From Alectryocaccobium sp964389285 (lineage in GTDB: Bacteria; Bacillota; Clostridia; Lachnospirales; Lachnospiraceae), in assembly GCA_964389285.1 (NCBI GenBank), contig CAYMCZ010000008.1:26640-90639 (forward strand): a DNA stretch of 64,000 nucleotides, written 5' to 3'. Of the stretch, positions 1 to 10,900 are shown piece by piece. Positions within the stretch are counted from its first letter, which is position 1. Every line of letters begins with the position of its first letter. The notes beneath the pieces were generated by a model. The model had not been told where the DNA came from. It made no database searches and worked only from the letters and a program-made list of their open reading frames with translations. The position numbers and the translations under genes were made by a program.

Positions 1-817
1 TGCCCAGCTTTCCGCTTCTGAATTCATCCAAAAGAAGCCTGGCGGCCTTTTCATACGAAACCTCGCTGCCTTTTGTGATGCATTTTCTTTTCTCTCCGAT
101 GCTGTAAAGCAATTCGGGCAAATCCGCGTTTTCATCAACTTTGTATCTTTCGGCTATCCTGCCGGGATAATGTTCCCTCAGATATTTAAGCAGTTCAAGC
201 GAAAGCTCCTCGATATTTATCACTTCATCTTTTACGGAGCCCGTAAAGGCAAGCTTTTTGCCGATTTCGGGATCTTCGAACTTTGCCCACAGGACACCGG
301 GGGTATCCAGCATCTGGACGTTTTTATCCAGTCTTATCCACTGTTTTCCTTTTGTCACGCCCGGTTTATTGCCTGTTTTTGTGCAGGCCTTTCCGGCATA
401 AGTATTAATAAAAGTGGATTTCCCTACGTTAGGTATTCCTACTATCATAGCCCTTATCGGCCTGTTTTTTATGCCTTTTCCGGCATTTCTTTCTATAATC
501 CCGGCACAGGCCTCCTGTATCAGCGACGGCAGGGAGCGAAAAGCCGCCCTGTTTCTGGAATCAGCGCAGAGACAGATTATGTTTTGCGCCTGAAAATAAT
601 CCCGCCACGCCTTATTGGCCTTTTCGTCCGCCATGTCGGCTTTATTGAGTATAATAATGCGGGCTTTTGTCTTTCCCATTTCCGCAAGATCCGGATTTCT
701 GGATGACAAAGGAATTCGCGCGTCCGCAAGCTCGATGATAAGGTCAACCAGCTTAATATCTTCAAGCATCTGCCTTTTGGCCTTTGTCATGTGACCGGGA
801 TACCATTGTATTTCCAT
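1..817 (-). CDS. rbgA: Ribosome biogenesis GTPase RbgA/YlqF (3' end outside window)
   Basis: Circularly permuted GTPase needed for late assembly of the 50S subunit in Firmicutes. Translating the minus strand from the ATG at 817 gives MEIQWYPGHMTKAKRQM, the usual family start. It is followed by the permuted G motifs: NKAD (G4) precedes the P-loop GIPNVGKST, and DTPGV (G3) comes after it. The reading frame is open to base 1, so about 272 residues are present and a short C-terminal end is missing. An AGGTGG site lies just before the ATG and overlaps the end of lepB, which stops 9 bases upstream, so the two are probably co-transcribed. Confidence 0.93.
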   Translation of the reverse strand, partial: MEIQWYPGHMTKAKRQMLEDIKLVDLIIELADARIPLSSRNPDLAEMGKTKARIIILNKADMADEKANKAWRDYFQAQNIICLCADSRNRAAFRSLPSLIQEACAGIIERNAGKGIKNRPIRAMIVGIPNVGKSTFINTYAGKACTKTGNKPGVTKGKQWIRLDKNVQMLDTPGVLWAKFEDPEIGKKLAFTGSVKDEVINIEELSLELLKYLREHYPGRIAERYKVDENADLPELLYSIGEKRKCITKGSEVSYEKAARLLLDEFRSGKLG

Positions 818-826
818 TTAAACCAC

Positions 827-1387
827 CTATTGAATTATCCCGAACTGATCACCGGGACTGTATCTGAGCCATAATTTCCCCTTTATCTGGCGCTTTTCCA
901 CAAGCCCTATTTCCAGATGTCTGCTGTCTTCGCTTTCGTTTCTGTTGTCTCCCAGAACAAAATATTCATCTTTTCCGACAATCACCGGTATATCCGCGAC
1001 TCCCGGATTCTCTATCAGCGGAAAATCCTCCTGATACGGTTCTTCGTTTATATATACCTTACCTTCTTTTATCTGAATTGTTTCTCCGGGCAGGCCGATA
1101 ACTCTTTTAACTCTGTAAATACCCTCTCCGTCATGCATTTCAAACGCAATGATGTCGCCCCTGTCAGGCTCGGATATGGCGTACGCCGCCTTATTCAGCA
1201 AAACCCTGCTGCCGGAAACAAGCGTCGGCTCCATGGAACTTTCGGTCACAACCACCCTCTGTCCGAAGCAAAACGCACACAAAAAGCCCAAAAATACAAA
1301 AACAGCTATCTGTAAGGTCAGCTTTATTATTTTCCTGAGCCTTGTCTGCCAGTGATATTCTCTTATGAATTTTGACTGGGAATCCAC
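827..1387 (-). CDS. lepB: Signal peptidase I
   Basis: Membrane serine protease that removes signal peptides from exported proteins. One N-terminal membrane segment (AVFVFLGFLCAFCF) is followed by the catalytic serine motif SMEPTL, the catalytic lysine region YRVKRVIGLPGE, and box E GDNRNESEDSR. The length, about 186 residues, is normal for the short Gram-positive type. I chose the GTG at 1387 because AGAGAGG lies 8 bases upstream. A TTG at 1408 in the same frame would add seven residues, but its only candidate ribosome binding site is inside the hairpin at 1419-1440. It lies between rplS and rbgA, a usual Firmicutes arrangement. Confidence 0.92.
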   Translation of the reverse strand: MDSQSKFIREYHWQTRLRKIIKLTLQIAVFVFLGFLCAFCFGQRVVVTESSMEPTLVSGSRVLLNKAAYAISEPDRGDIIAFEMHDGEGIYRVKRVIGLPGETIQIKEGKVYINEEPYQEDFPLIENPGVADIPVIVGKDEYFVLGDNRNESEDSRHLEIGLVEKRQIKGKLWLRYSPGDQFGIIQ

Positions 1388-1418
1388 TATTGTTACCTCT
1401 CTTAACAAAGGACAGTAA

Positions 1419-1440
1419 AGGCTCCTGAAATCAGGAGCCT
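1419..1440 (-). terminator. Hairpin after rplS, possible weak terminator
   Basis: A perfect 10-base inverted repeat (AGGCTCCTGA / TCAGGAGCCT, 2-base spacer) starts 5 bases after the rplS stop. On the minus strand it is followed by TTTACTGTCCTTT, a poor T-tract, so it may only partly separate rplS from lepB-rbgA. Confidence 0.5.
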
Positions 1441-1445
1441 TGGAT

Positions 1446-1793
1446 TTAACGAATCAGTTCTTTTACTTTAGCTGCTTTTCCTACTCTGTCGCGCAGGTAG
1501 AACAGTTTGGCACGTCTTACTTTACCCTGGCGTACAACTTCGACTTTCTCGACATGCGGAGAATGAAGCGGCCATGTCTTTTCCACACCGACTCCGTTTG
1601 AGGTTTTACGAACCGTAAATGTTTCTCTGCAGCTTCCGCCCTGTTTTTTGATGACGATTCCTTCGAAAACCTGGATCCTCTCGCGATTGCCCTCTTTTAT
1701 TAAAGCGTGAACTCTTACCGTATCGCCGACTTTAAAAGAAGGTGCTTCGGCCTTGATCTCTCCGGCCTCGATGCTTTTGATGATTTCGTTCAT
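1446..1793 (-). CDS. rplS: 50S ribosomal protein L19 (bL19)
   Basis: Large-subunit protein at the 30S-50S interface (bridge B8 region). The 115-residue length and the sequence are typical: the N-terminal half contains FKVGDTVRVHALIKEG and the middle has RERIQVFEGIVI, with a basic C-terminus (RVGKAAKVKELIR). The start at 1793 is preceded by AGGAGAG. The gene has its own promoter and a structured leader upstream, and lepB and rbgA follow it. Confidence 0.97.
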   Translation of the reverse strand: MNEIIKSIEAGEIKAEAPSFKVGDTVRVHALIKEGNRERIQVFEGIVIKKQGGSCRETFTVRKTSNGVGVEKTWPLHSPHVEKVEVVRQGKVRRAKLFYLRDRVGKAAKVKELIR

Positions 1794-1805
1794 TTTATCT
1801 CTCCT

Positions 1806-1858
1806 ATCCGTGTTAATATCTCAAACACTTTTAATATTTGGATGTTCTTAACACCGAT
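1806..1858 (-). ncRNA. Candidate L19 mRNA leader hairpin
   Basis: In the rplS 5' leader, arms at 1806-1816 and 1848-1858 pair over 10 of 11 positions (GTGTTAA/TTAACAC plus an outer part), enclosing a 31-base AT-rich loop that ends about 12 bases before the rplS start. An L19 leader motif is known in Bacillus-type Firmicutes. Identity with it is inferred from position only. Confidence 0.5.
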
Positions 1859-1897
1859 AAACGTGCCAGCGGACCATCTTTTTTTTACAGCTTTTAA

Positions 1898-1926
1898 ATA
1901 TTACTACAAAAGCATTTGGTATGCAA
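1898..1926 (-). promoter_or_regulatory. Sigma-A type promoter of rplS
   Basis: Minus strand TTGCAT (1921-1926), 17-base spacer, TAATAT (1898-1903), about 105 bases upstream of rplS. It lies just after the end of the giant surface-protein gene, so rplS does not depend on read-through. Confidence 0.65.
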
Positions 1927-1954
1927 GTTTTTTTTAAGATTGTTTTACCTGCCT

Positions 1955-4900
1955 TTAAGAACGCCTTTTCGATAAATAAGACATGGTTATCTTAACTGCT
2001 ATTCCCGCTGCCGCGATCAAGATAACCAACAACCCTGTCGGCATAAATACTTCCGTGGGAATTGCCCCTTCAAGGGTGTTCTTCACCTCGATCCGGCTGT
2101 CTTTCTCGGCCGAACCGGTAAATACGTTGCTCCTTACTACGGCTTCTGCATCCCTTTGCATCGTAGTATTGTAATGGCCGTTGCTCTCGGTAATGATATA
2201 TTCGGTGCCGTAAAGGAGCTCCACGGCTGTTGTGCCGTCATGACCGAGCTTAAAGCTGTATCTCTGCTTCCCTTCGACAACGCCTTCATCCTTCCAGCCG
2301 TCCGGAAGCTCTATGATCCTTCCGCTGACCACGTCAAAGGTAAAGTCGAACACATCCTCTTTGTTGCCCATGCTGCCGTCGATCGTCTTATGTATCTCAA
2401 GCATATCCCACGCAAGGTTCGTAAATGTCCTGGCACCGGGCTCCGGGTAATTGACAGTCGCAGTCATCTCTCCGCTTCCGTTGTCCTCGACATGGACATC
2501 GACTTCCACATCGTGAATATCATAATCGGCGTGCTCTGTTCCCTGCACTTCCCTTACATAATATGTGTAATCCTGTCCGTCGTCCTCAGCGGAATAATCA
2601 AGTGCAAAGCTGACATTTCCGTCTGCCCCGGCATATGCCTCAGCAAGAACCACGCCGTTCTCGTCTGTCAGTTCAAACAGATATGTTCCACCTGTCAGTT
2701 CCCTTCCGAGCAGGACCTTGGTTACGCTTATCGAAGCGCTGCCGGAAGTAGAGTAGGTGTTTTCCGCCGTTGCGAAGGCTTCTTCTCCCGCGACAATCAC
2801 ACCCTCAAGCCCTGTGGAGTCTGTGAGCTCAAAGCCGGGCGCCACGGCTTCTTCCAGTACATACCGGGCATTGTGGGGAAGTCCCGTGATCCGGATATTC
2901 TCACCGCCTTTAAGGCTTACGGTATCCCCGCTCTTTATCGTCCCCAGATCCTGATCGAAGTTTTCCGTACGTGTGGTATGCACTATTATCTCACCCGGAC
3001 GCGCAAGCTTCGATGACGGGATGCTCAGGATATTTCCGTTCCCTTCAAATGAAGCATACTCCTCGGCAGGATCCGTGGAGTTAAACGTCTTGCCTTCGCT
3101 TACATAATTATTATAATTGATGAACTTGGCTTCGGCATTTTCCGCAAGGCTGTACCATCCGTCCTCGGAATAGACTTCCGAATATTCGGATGTTGTCACT
3201 GAATTCATCAGGGCGGGGATAACGACCACCGTCATATAGCTGTTTGAGGACGATTTCGGATTTCCCGACCCGGAATAATTCAGTCCGACATACAGGGTCT
3301 GCTGTCCTGTCTCTTCATCCGTTACGATATCGTATACGGCATTTGGCATCACTTTTGAAGAATCCGACCATGGCGGATTCCTCAGATACATGCCAGTGGA
3401 AACATCCGGGGCCACTATCGCATCCCTGTTAAAGAACCCAATGGACTCGCTCTCATCTATGGTTACTCCGGGAGAGAGGGGTATCCTGATATAAACAGGC
3501 ACATTCTCTTTGTTTCCGTTCACCACATAAGCCAGCCTCAGCTTGCCTTCGCTGTACGTCGACGCCGGAGGAGTTGTTTGCAGGCTGTGATCCACATATC
3601 CGGTCATATCCGTTGCCGGATCGGCGGTGCTTTGCGTCCTTGTCCATTCGGCAACGGAATATCCGCTGTTTGTCGTGCCCGTTCTGTTGAAATTGTGCTG
3701 ATACGCGTTCGACTTATCTCCGTCGCCTAATTTATCGGTAATGGCTGACACGCCGGAACGAGGAGTCGCAGCGGTATCTCCTGTTGCCTTTCTTGTCCTT
3801 TCAAAGCTTGTCGGAGCAGTAACCACGGTCTCGTATTCGGTCTCCTCTATGAAAGGTTGGTTCTCGTTTCTCTTGAGCACCTGATACTCGCCGGTAAGCT
3901 CGTTTCCTTCCCCGTCATAAAGCCTTACGGTGAAGTTAAATACCGCGTCTTTCGCCTTTTCGGTCGCATTTACCAGCTCTTTCGTCAAACGGAGATCTCC
4001 CGTGCTCATCCGGTTCGTGAACAGACGGTCTTCTCCCTCATAGATAACGGCCGCCTCAAGAATGCCTCCGCCGGCATCCTCAACCTCTATCGTTACGTTC
4101 TTCACGGCTTCCGTATCATATATGATTTGCGGGTCGCTTCCACCGATTTCAACAACCTGATAATGATATGTGCCGGGCTCGGTAAAGCTAATATCGCTGA
4201 ATCTTACGGGCGCTTTCAGATACCAGGGATTGTCGATATATTCATCCTCTCCCTGACCGGGTATCTTTTCGTTCTGGTCGGGAGCTCCGTTCTCGGCAGT
4301 CTCAAGCTCGGAGACGGTCTCAAGGTTTTCTCCGGTAAGTTCGAAGAGCTTAAAGCTGAACTGACCGACCTGCGGCGTTCCGCCGACAAGGTCTTTATAT
4401 ACCGTAACGGCCGCACTTCCGACCCCTTCGTACCGGTTTTTCGCTTTGGCTTTGGATATGCCGTTCGCGAGTATCGTTCCTTCGGCGCCCTCGATATCCC
4501 CGTCCTGCGTCCATCCCGCGGGAAGACCGACCTCTTCGATCGTATACTTCGTGCCGGCGGGAAGATCCGGGAATACTATGGTCTCACCTGCCTTGGCCGT
4601 GACGTATATCTCGCCCTGCGTCGGCTTCACGGGAGTCACCCCGTTCCCGCTCCACTGCGCGTAAAGGGTGATGGTCTCGCCGTCGGTCTGCGGCGTCAGC
4701 GCTATTCTCTGTTTATCCGTATATTTTGTGCCGTTTCCGTCAGCATCTGTGTTCCAGCCGGTGAAGATCTCGCCGCTTTTACTGTAAACATTGGCTTTAA
4801 TCTCATTCGATATTCCCCATACCATAGTCTGTTCGGTCATCTGGCCGCTGGTAGCTCCGTTGCCGTCGAACTCAATCTTATATGTCATGCAGTCGTAGTA

Positions 4901-7900
4901 ATATTTTATTACTGTAATATCACCAAGGCTGAGTGTCACCGTCTGCGGCTCAGGGGTTACAAAACCCGGATAGTCATTAACCGGCGGAGTGACCTCGATA
5001 TCCCTGCCTTCATAGGGGATCATTTCCGTGCTGCTGTCCGTAAGGTTATATCCGCTTAGATTGGAGTTCTGCTGGTAATGCTCCACCTTATATTTAAGGA
5101 ATGATCCTTCATCGAGCCATTGAGCGTAAAGGGTCAGGGGCACATGCAGGCGGGTAATGCCTGTTACCGTCTCTCCCGGCTCATATATATCGCTCTCCCC
5201 GTTCTTGTCGGTGCTCCAACCGATCAGTATATAGCCCGGTCTCGTGGTGGTAGTGCTGTCAGGCATTGTGATATCGGGCAGCGTACCATCTGTAGTCGTC
5301 ACATCTCCTGCAGTGGTAAATCCGCCGTTGGCATCAAAGTATGTATTACTTACAGACTCATCCATCTCCCAGACCCATGTTCCGGCCATGTCAGAGGTAA
5401 AACCTTCTCTTAATTCAGCAGATGTATATGGTCCGTAAACTTCATCCTCCCTGATCCACTTGCCTTTATAATATCCATCATTGGGTGGAGTGGGCAGGGT
5501 GATAAGATACTTGTAATTATCAAGATTGACATAGGTGTGATAATAAAACCTCAGACGGTTGATTGAAAATATGTTTGGCAGGGGCCCAAGAGTGATCTTC
5601 CTTAAGGAAGTGCAACCCTCTACGATTCCGCAAAAAGGTGCACTAAAATTGTACCACAAGTTTAAAGTGATATTTGAGGTATTCATCCAGCTAAGATCAA
5701 GCTCCCTCAAGCTGCTGCATCCATAAAACATACACTCTACATCCTGAAGACTCTCAGAACTGAAACTGCTTAAATCTATACTTTCCAAGCTACTGCAATT
5801 TTTAAACATCCTGTCCATTGAAACAATGTTAGATGTATTAAATCCGCTGATATTACATGAAGTCATACTTGTACATCCATCAAACATACACCAATAATTA
5901 GTTACATTTGAAGTGTCCAGACAACTTAAATCTACGCTTTTCAAGGACGGACATAGTCTAAACATTGTTTCGAAGTCTGTGCACTGAGATGTATCTAATC
6001 CACTTAAATCGACTTCCTCAAGATTTGAAAGTCCCGCAAAGAACGTGCCTCCGTTTTGAGGCGCAATAACGTGTTCAGTAATTACTACTTTTTTAATCGC
6101 ATTTTTATAGCTATCATTGGCCAGCCATCCGTTCTTGCTCGAATTCCCATAATTAAACTGTTCCAAGGTTCCTTCATGTACCGTCAGAACTCCGTCCGAG
6201 TCGATCTCCCATCTGCAGGTGCCATGCGTGCCCGAATAGACTACGCTGGCCGTTCTGAGCGTTGGCGTTGAAGCTTCGGCTGAGTCAAAGCTGGCGTCTT
6301 TAGCATATGCGGATGCTGCTCGCTCACTTTCTTTTTCCTGTTCGGAATACTCTTCTTTGCTCTGCGCCCTGCTGCGGCTTTCCGGGATCACTTTGCCGTC
6401 TTCATCTTCGCGGTAATAATAGTAGTCGCCGCCTTCCACAAGTGTTCCGTTCTCGTTGTAGAGGGTCACTTTGAAGGTGAAAAGGTCGTCCTTGTTCGCT
6501 TCGGTGACTCCTTCCCCTTCCTTTTTGATCTTAAGGACTCCCGGGCGCGTGGTGTTGGAGAACGTCATCGCGCTTTCGCTTGTCACGGCGGTAAGGTTTC
6601 CCTCCCCGTCGTCGGTGACGGTTACGGTTATTAATTCCGTGTGGGTGTCATAGTCTATAGTATCCGAAGCACCCGTCACCTCCCTGACGGTATAGGTATG
6701 AACGCCGGGTGAATCATACACTATCGGATCGAACTGGATGAAGCCTCCGTCAAGCGTCGTTTTCGTCTGGATCACGCTGCCGTTTTCAACCAGTTCGATT
6801 TCAAACGCGCCGGCCTCCGCAGGCTGGTTGTCAAGAAGCTTTACTCCCGTGAACTGGGCTGTCGTCGTTCCCGGCTGGTATTTGTTGGTAAATGCTGCAT
6901 ACACAGTCTCAAGCGCATTGATCGTGCCGGAGGCGTTTACCGTTTCCACGAGAACCCAACCATCCGGAGTTTCCTCATAGATCTGATATGCCGTACCTGC
7001 GGGGATGCCGTCGATATTCGCTGCCTCTCCGCCCTTTAATGTGATTTCGAATTCGCCGTTTACAATATCTATCGGAGTTCCGGTTTGCCTGAGAGAGCTT
7101 CTTGTTGAATCAGCATCAAAAGGATCAATGGAAAAACTGCTTCTGTTTTCGTATCCGGCATCTGATGAACTGTCGGCATTGTTATCGGAATTACTATTCC
7201 GTTTTAATGTAAAACATGGGCAAATACCAATGTCGAAAAAGCTGTAATAGCACATGATGCTCCCATCATAATACGTGTTCTCTCCATTTCCGGATCCAGC
7301 ACGGTATATAGACCGGAACCAATATCTTTCGCTATTTCCGGAAATGCCATATCCTACGACTCCCGGAGATGCCTGCTGAACCTTATTTATATATCCGGCA
7401 TTCATTTTTGCTGTAAAATACGGATACGGACTCCCTTCCTGGGGATGCGAATACTTTGGTTCATACCAATAAGAATCAAAGCTTGACATAGGCCAGATCT
7501 CATTAACCGATAAAAGCCATAACTTATCATAGCTTCTTTTCAAGTTGCTGTACGTCATACTGTCCCATACACTGTCATAAAGGGTTTTTCTTTTTCCGAT
7601 AGCATTCTGCAATTCGACAGGAAATGCCTTTATAAGAGTATCTTCGTTAATATAGCTCTCAACATCCGGCGATACGTTCTCCGCTTCTGTACAATAACCC
7701 GAAACGCTTGACCTAAGTGTAAGGCTGTCATAACCGTTAAGCATCGCCCTGGTTCTTGAAGCTCCCCATCCGCCATAGTTCGTTCCATAGTTCGGATTAC
7801 CACTGTAGCTCAGCGGATTTCTTCTTCTGGCGTCTTCCGCCAGTTCAGTTAACAATACCGATACTCCATCCCCTGTCAGAGCTGCGTATTCATCGTCCGT

Positions 7901-10900
7901 ACATGTGCCTTTCAGCAATTCGGGAATATCCAAATAAACAGAATGGGTACATCCCTCAGAAATGCATTGTTCATACACATAAGGATCATAATTGTTCCAT
8001 TCGATAATAACGCTCCAGTCATCTTCGTGCAGACATCTGTGTTCGTTGCCTGATTCAGTCAGCCCTGAGGGCGTATGAGCTTTAAATGCATTAGTATAGT
8101 TTTCCCCATAAGCAGGACCAAAAGTCAGTCCTCCCTGCTGTGCTGCAACCATGTCACTGCTGGCTGTCATGCTGGTGTTCACCAGATTGTCATTTTCGGC
8201 GACCATATCAATGCCAATGCCATATAACGAAACGGCATAACGAGCTAAAGGCAGCGCATCCCATTTCGCGTAAACGGTTTTGTTTCCCGTTATCTCTGTT
8301 TCAGGCGTATAGATCTCTCCATCCGGCTCCACGGTCCAACCGCCGAAAGAGTATCCGTTTCTGACAGGATCAGGTACATCGGGATCATCATTTTCATATT
8401 TTTCTGTCTGTCCATTCCATGTATAGCTAACGGAGTTCTCTGTCCAGCTCTCATCCGTGCCGAAATGACCGCCATTTGCGTCAAATGTCACTTCCTGATA
8501 CCGGGGCGTGTGTGCCTGCTCCAATTCATATTCGAGCTCGAGACCGTCAACATCAGGTCCGATAAGCTTGATTTTGAATTTGAATTCTTGACCGTCTCCA
8601 GGATCATCCTCGGTGTATTTGCTGAGATTAAGCGAGCCGGGCTTTAAGGTGTTCCTGAACACAGGCAGTTCGCCCTCGTCGTCGCTGATCTCATACCTGT
8701 ATTCCGTATGTTTCACCTTCATTGGATAAGTGGAATACAGCCGATGGTTTACAGGCAAAAAGGAGATATTATCAGGGCAGCCTGCAAGGCTTAGGAATTG
8801 TTGGTCGTTACCGATAATGTAATTATGCCAATCCCCATCTTCTGCAACCCTCATAAGTCTGGTCCAGCCATAGTTTTCAAAGAAATAGACGACTCCGCCT
8901 GTTCCGTATTCATTATTTCTCAGTCTGTTTCCGTTGGAAAGGACCAGTGCTTCCTCGATCTGAGCTACAACCTTAACGTAATCTGCGAGAGTCTCAACAG
9001 CAGTATCTTCGATAAGGGTGTATGCCTCACCATTATAAATGTATTCATCCGTTTCGGAGTCATAATAGACTGCCGGAGGGAAATAGGCGTTACTAAAAAG
9101 TTTTTTCAATTCGATCGGAGTGTCAAGATAGATCTCTTCCGCCGTAATCAGACCGGGATCATCCGGGCTGTCTCCCGTAAACCCGAAACTGAATCCGTCA
9201 AGATCATTAGCATCTATATCTTTTACAAATCCATAGGGAAGGTCTTTTTTTGCATATCTGATGGAATAAGTTTTCTCTTCCGGCACTATATTCACATTCT
9301 TCGGGCTCTGCGTGAATCCGAGCGTTCCGTTGCCGTAGTCCACCACATAGACCGAGTAACCGTAGACGCTTTCATCGTAATTGACCGTCGCGTCTGTGCC
9401 TTTCTTCTCTCTTATGGCGTATTTATAGGTCTTTCCGGCATCCTGCTCGGTAAATTTAAGCGCATTAAATACAACGCTGCCGTCGGCGGTGTTGACCGCA
9501 GTATCGATAACGTTTCCTTCTTCATCCAGCAGCTCGAATGTGAACTCGCCGTCCGTAAGGTCTCTTGCCTCAAGCACCTTCCATGCCCGAAGGGTGGTCT
9601 CTCCAGACGCTTCGTATCTGTTGCTGAATTCTATTCCGGTCACGACTTCCCAGCCTTCCTGTGCGGGAGGAGCGGGATCCTCGTCAAGATACCAGGTTCC
9701 GGAAGCGTCATACGGAACCGCCGGATTTTGTGTGCTCTTAAGTATCCAGCGTTCGATCGTCATCGTGCCGTTCCCGTTGTCGCGGGGCGCGGCAAGCACG
9801 GTGTATTCGGTGGTGTCATAGGTATAGCCGGCCTTTTGCTGATCAGTCTCTTTTACCGTATATACAAACAGCTGAGCGTCGTCCGCGTCCGTGTAATTGA
9901 ACTGGCCGAAGTTGAATTTTGCCCTGTGCAGAAGTGCCTCGGGATCTGATTCGTACGGCATCTGGTTCGTGGAAACTTTTATCGCTTTGCCGCTGTCATC
10001 ATACACCTCGGCACGGAAAAAGTATCTTCTGAGCTCCTGACTGCCGGTAAGCTCTTTGTCGGCCTGCAGAGACATTGTCCCTCGCGAAGAGTAAGTGTTT
10101 GTGAACACGGCCTGCGACACCCTGTCCGCCCTGATCTTTCCGCTTGTGCCGCTCTGCGCCGTATTGGTAAAGCCGGGAATCGGGCTCTCGGTCACTGTAT
10201 AATTCGCGCCGGACGGGATGTCATATATCAGGATCTTTTCATCGGAGAAAATTTGGAATGTATCTCCGTTTCCGGCTTCCCCTTCGGAAATAATCTGAGT
10301 CTCATCCTCGGCTTTTACTATCCTGAAGGCATATTTTTTGACATAAGGTTCACCATTGTCGTCTTTCAGCGACAGCGTAAAGCTGAAGCTGTTGTCAAGA
10401 GCCTTGTCTGTAGCATTTCTGACCTCTTTTTCTATACTGAGATCGCCGTAGGGGTAGTATATATTCGTGATCGTGTTGGTATCATCGTCCACCGTCCTGT
10501 AGAAATCCGTCGGCACCACGGTCTCGTCCACGGTATATACATACGGTGTGCCGTGATCGTGATACTTAAGAACTCCGTTGAACGAACCCTTCCAGCTTCC
10601 GTCAAGCCCGGCCCTTATTGTCCTGTTCAGACCGGTATAAACATCGTCACGGAAAAGACGCACGTTCACCGAATCCGGAATGTTTGCCTCCCAGCCCGGA
10701 TCTTCATTGCTTGTCCATTCTTTTGAAAACGGTACGTTTATCGTCTCCGGAATATGCTTGTTCGTGATATAGATGGTAGTACCCTGAATCCTCGAGGTCG
10801 AGGTGTATCCCGAAACCTCGGTCTCCCTGATACTGTAATCATATTTTATACCGTCATCATCATACAGGATCACATGCTCGAAACTTCCCTGCCAGTCGGC

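Noticed and set aside
3857..5059. 400-codon plus-strand open frame
   Set aside because: It lies fully antisense to the giant surface-protein gene, has no family features or ribosome binding site, and arises from the codon use of the real gene.
8798..9949. 383-codon plus-strand open frame
   Set aside because: Also antisense to the giant gene. Composition is that of a shadow frame, with no recognisable motif.
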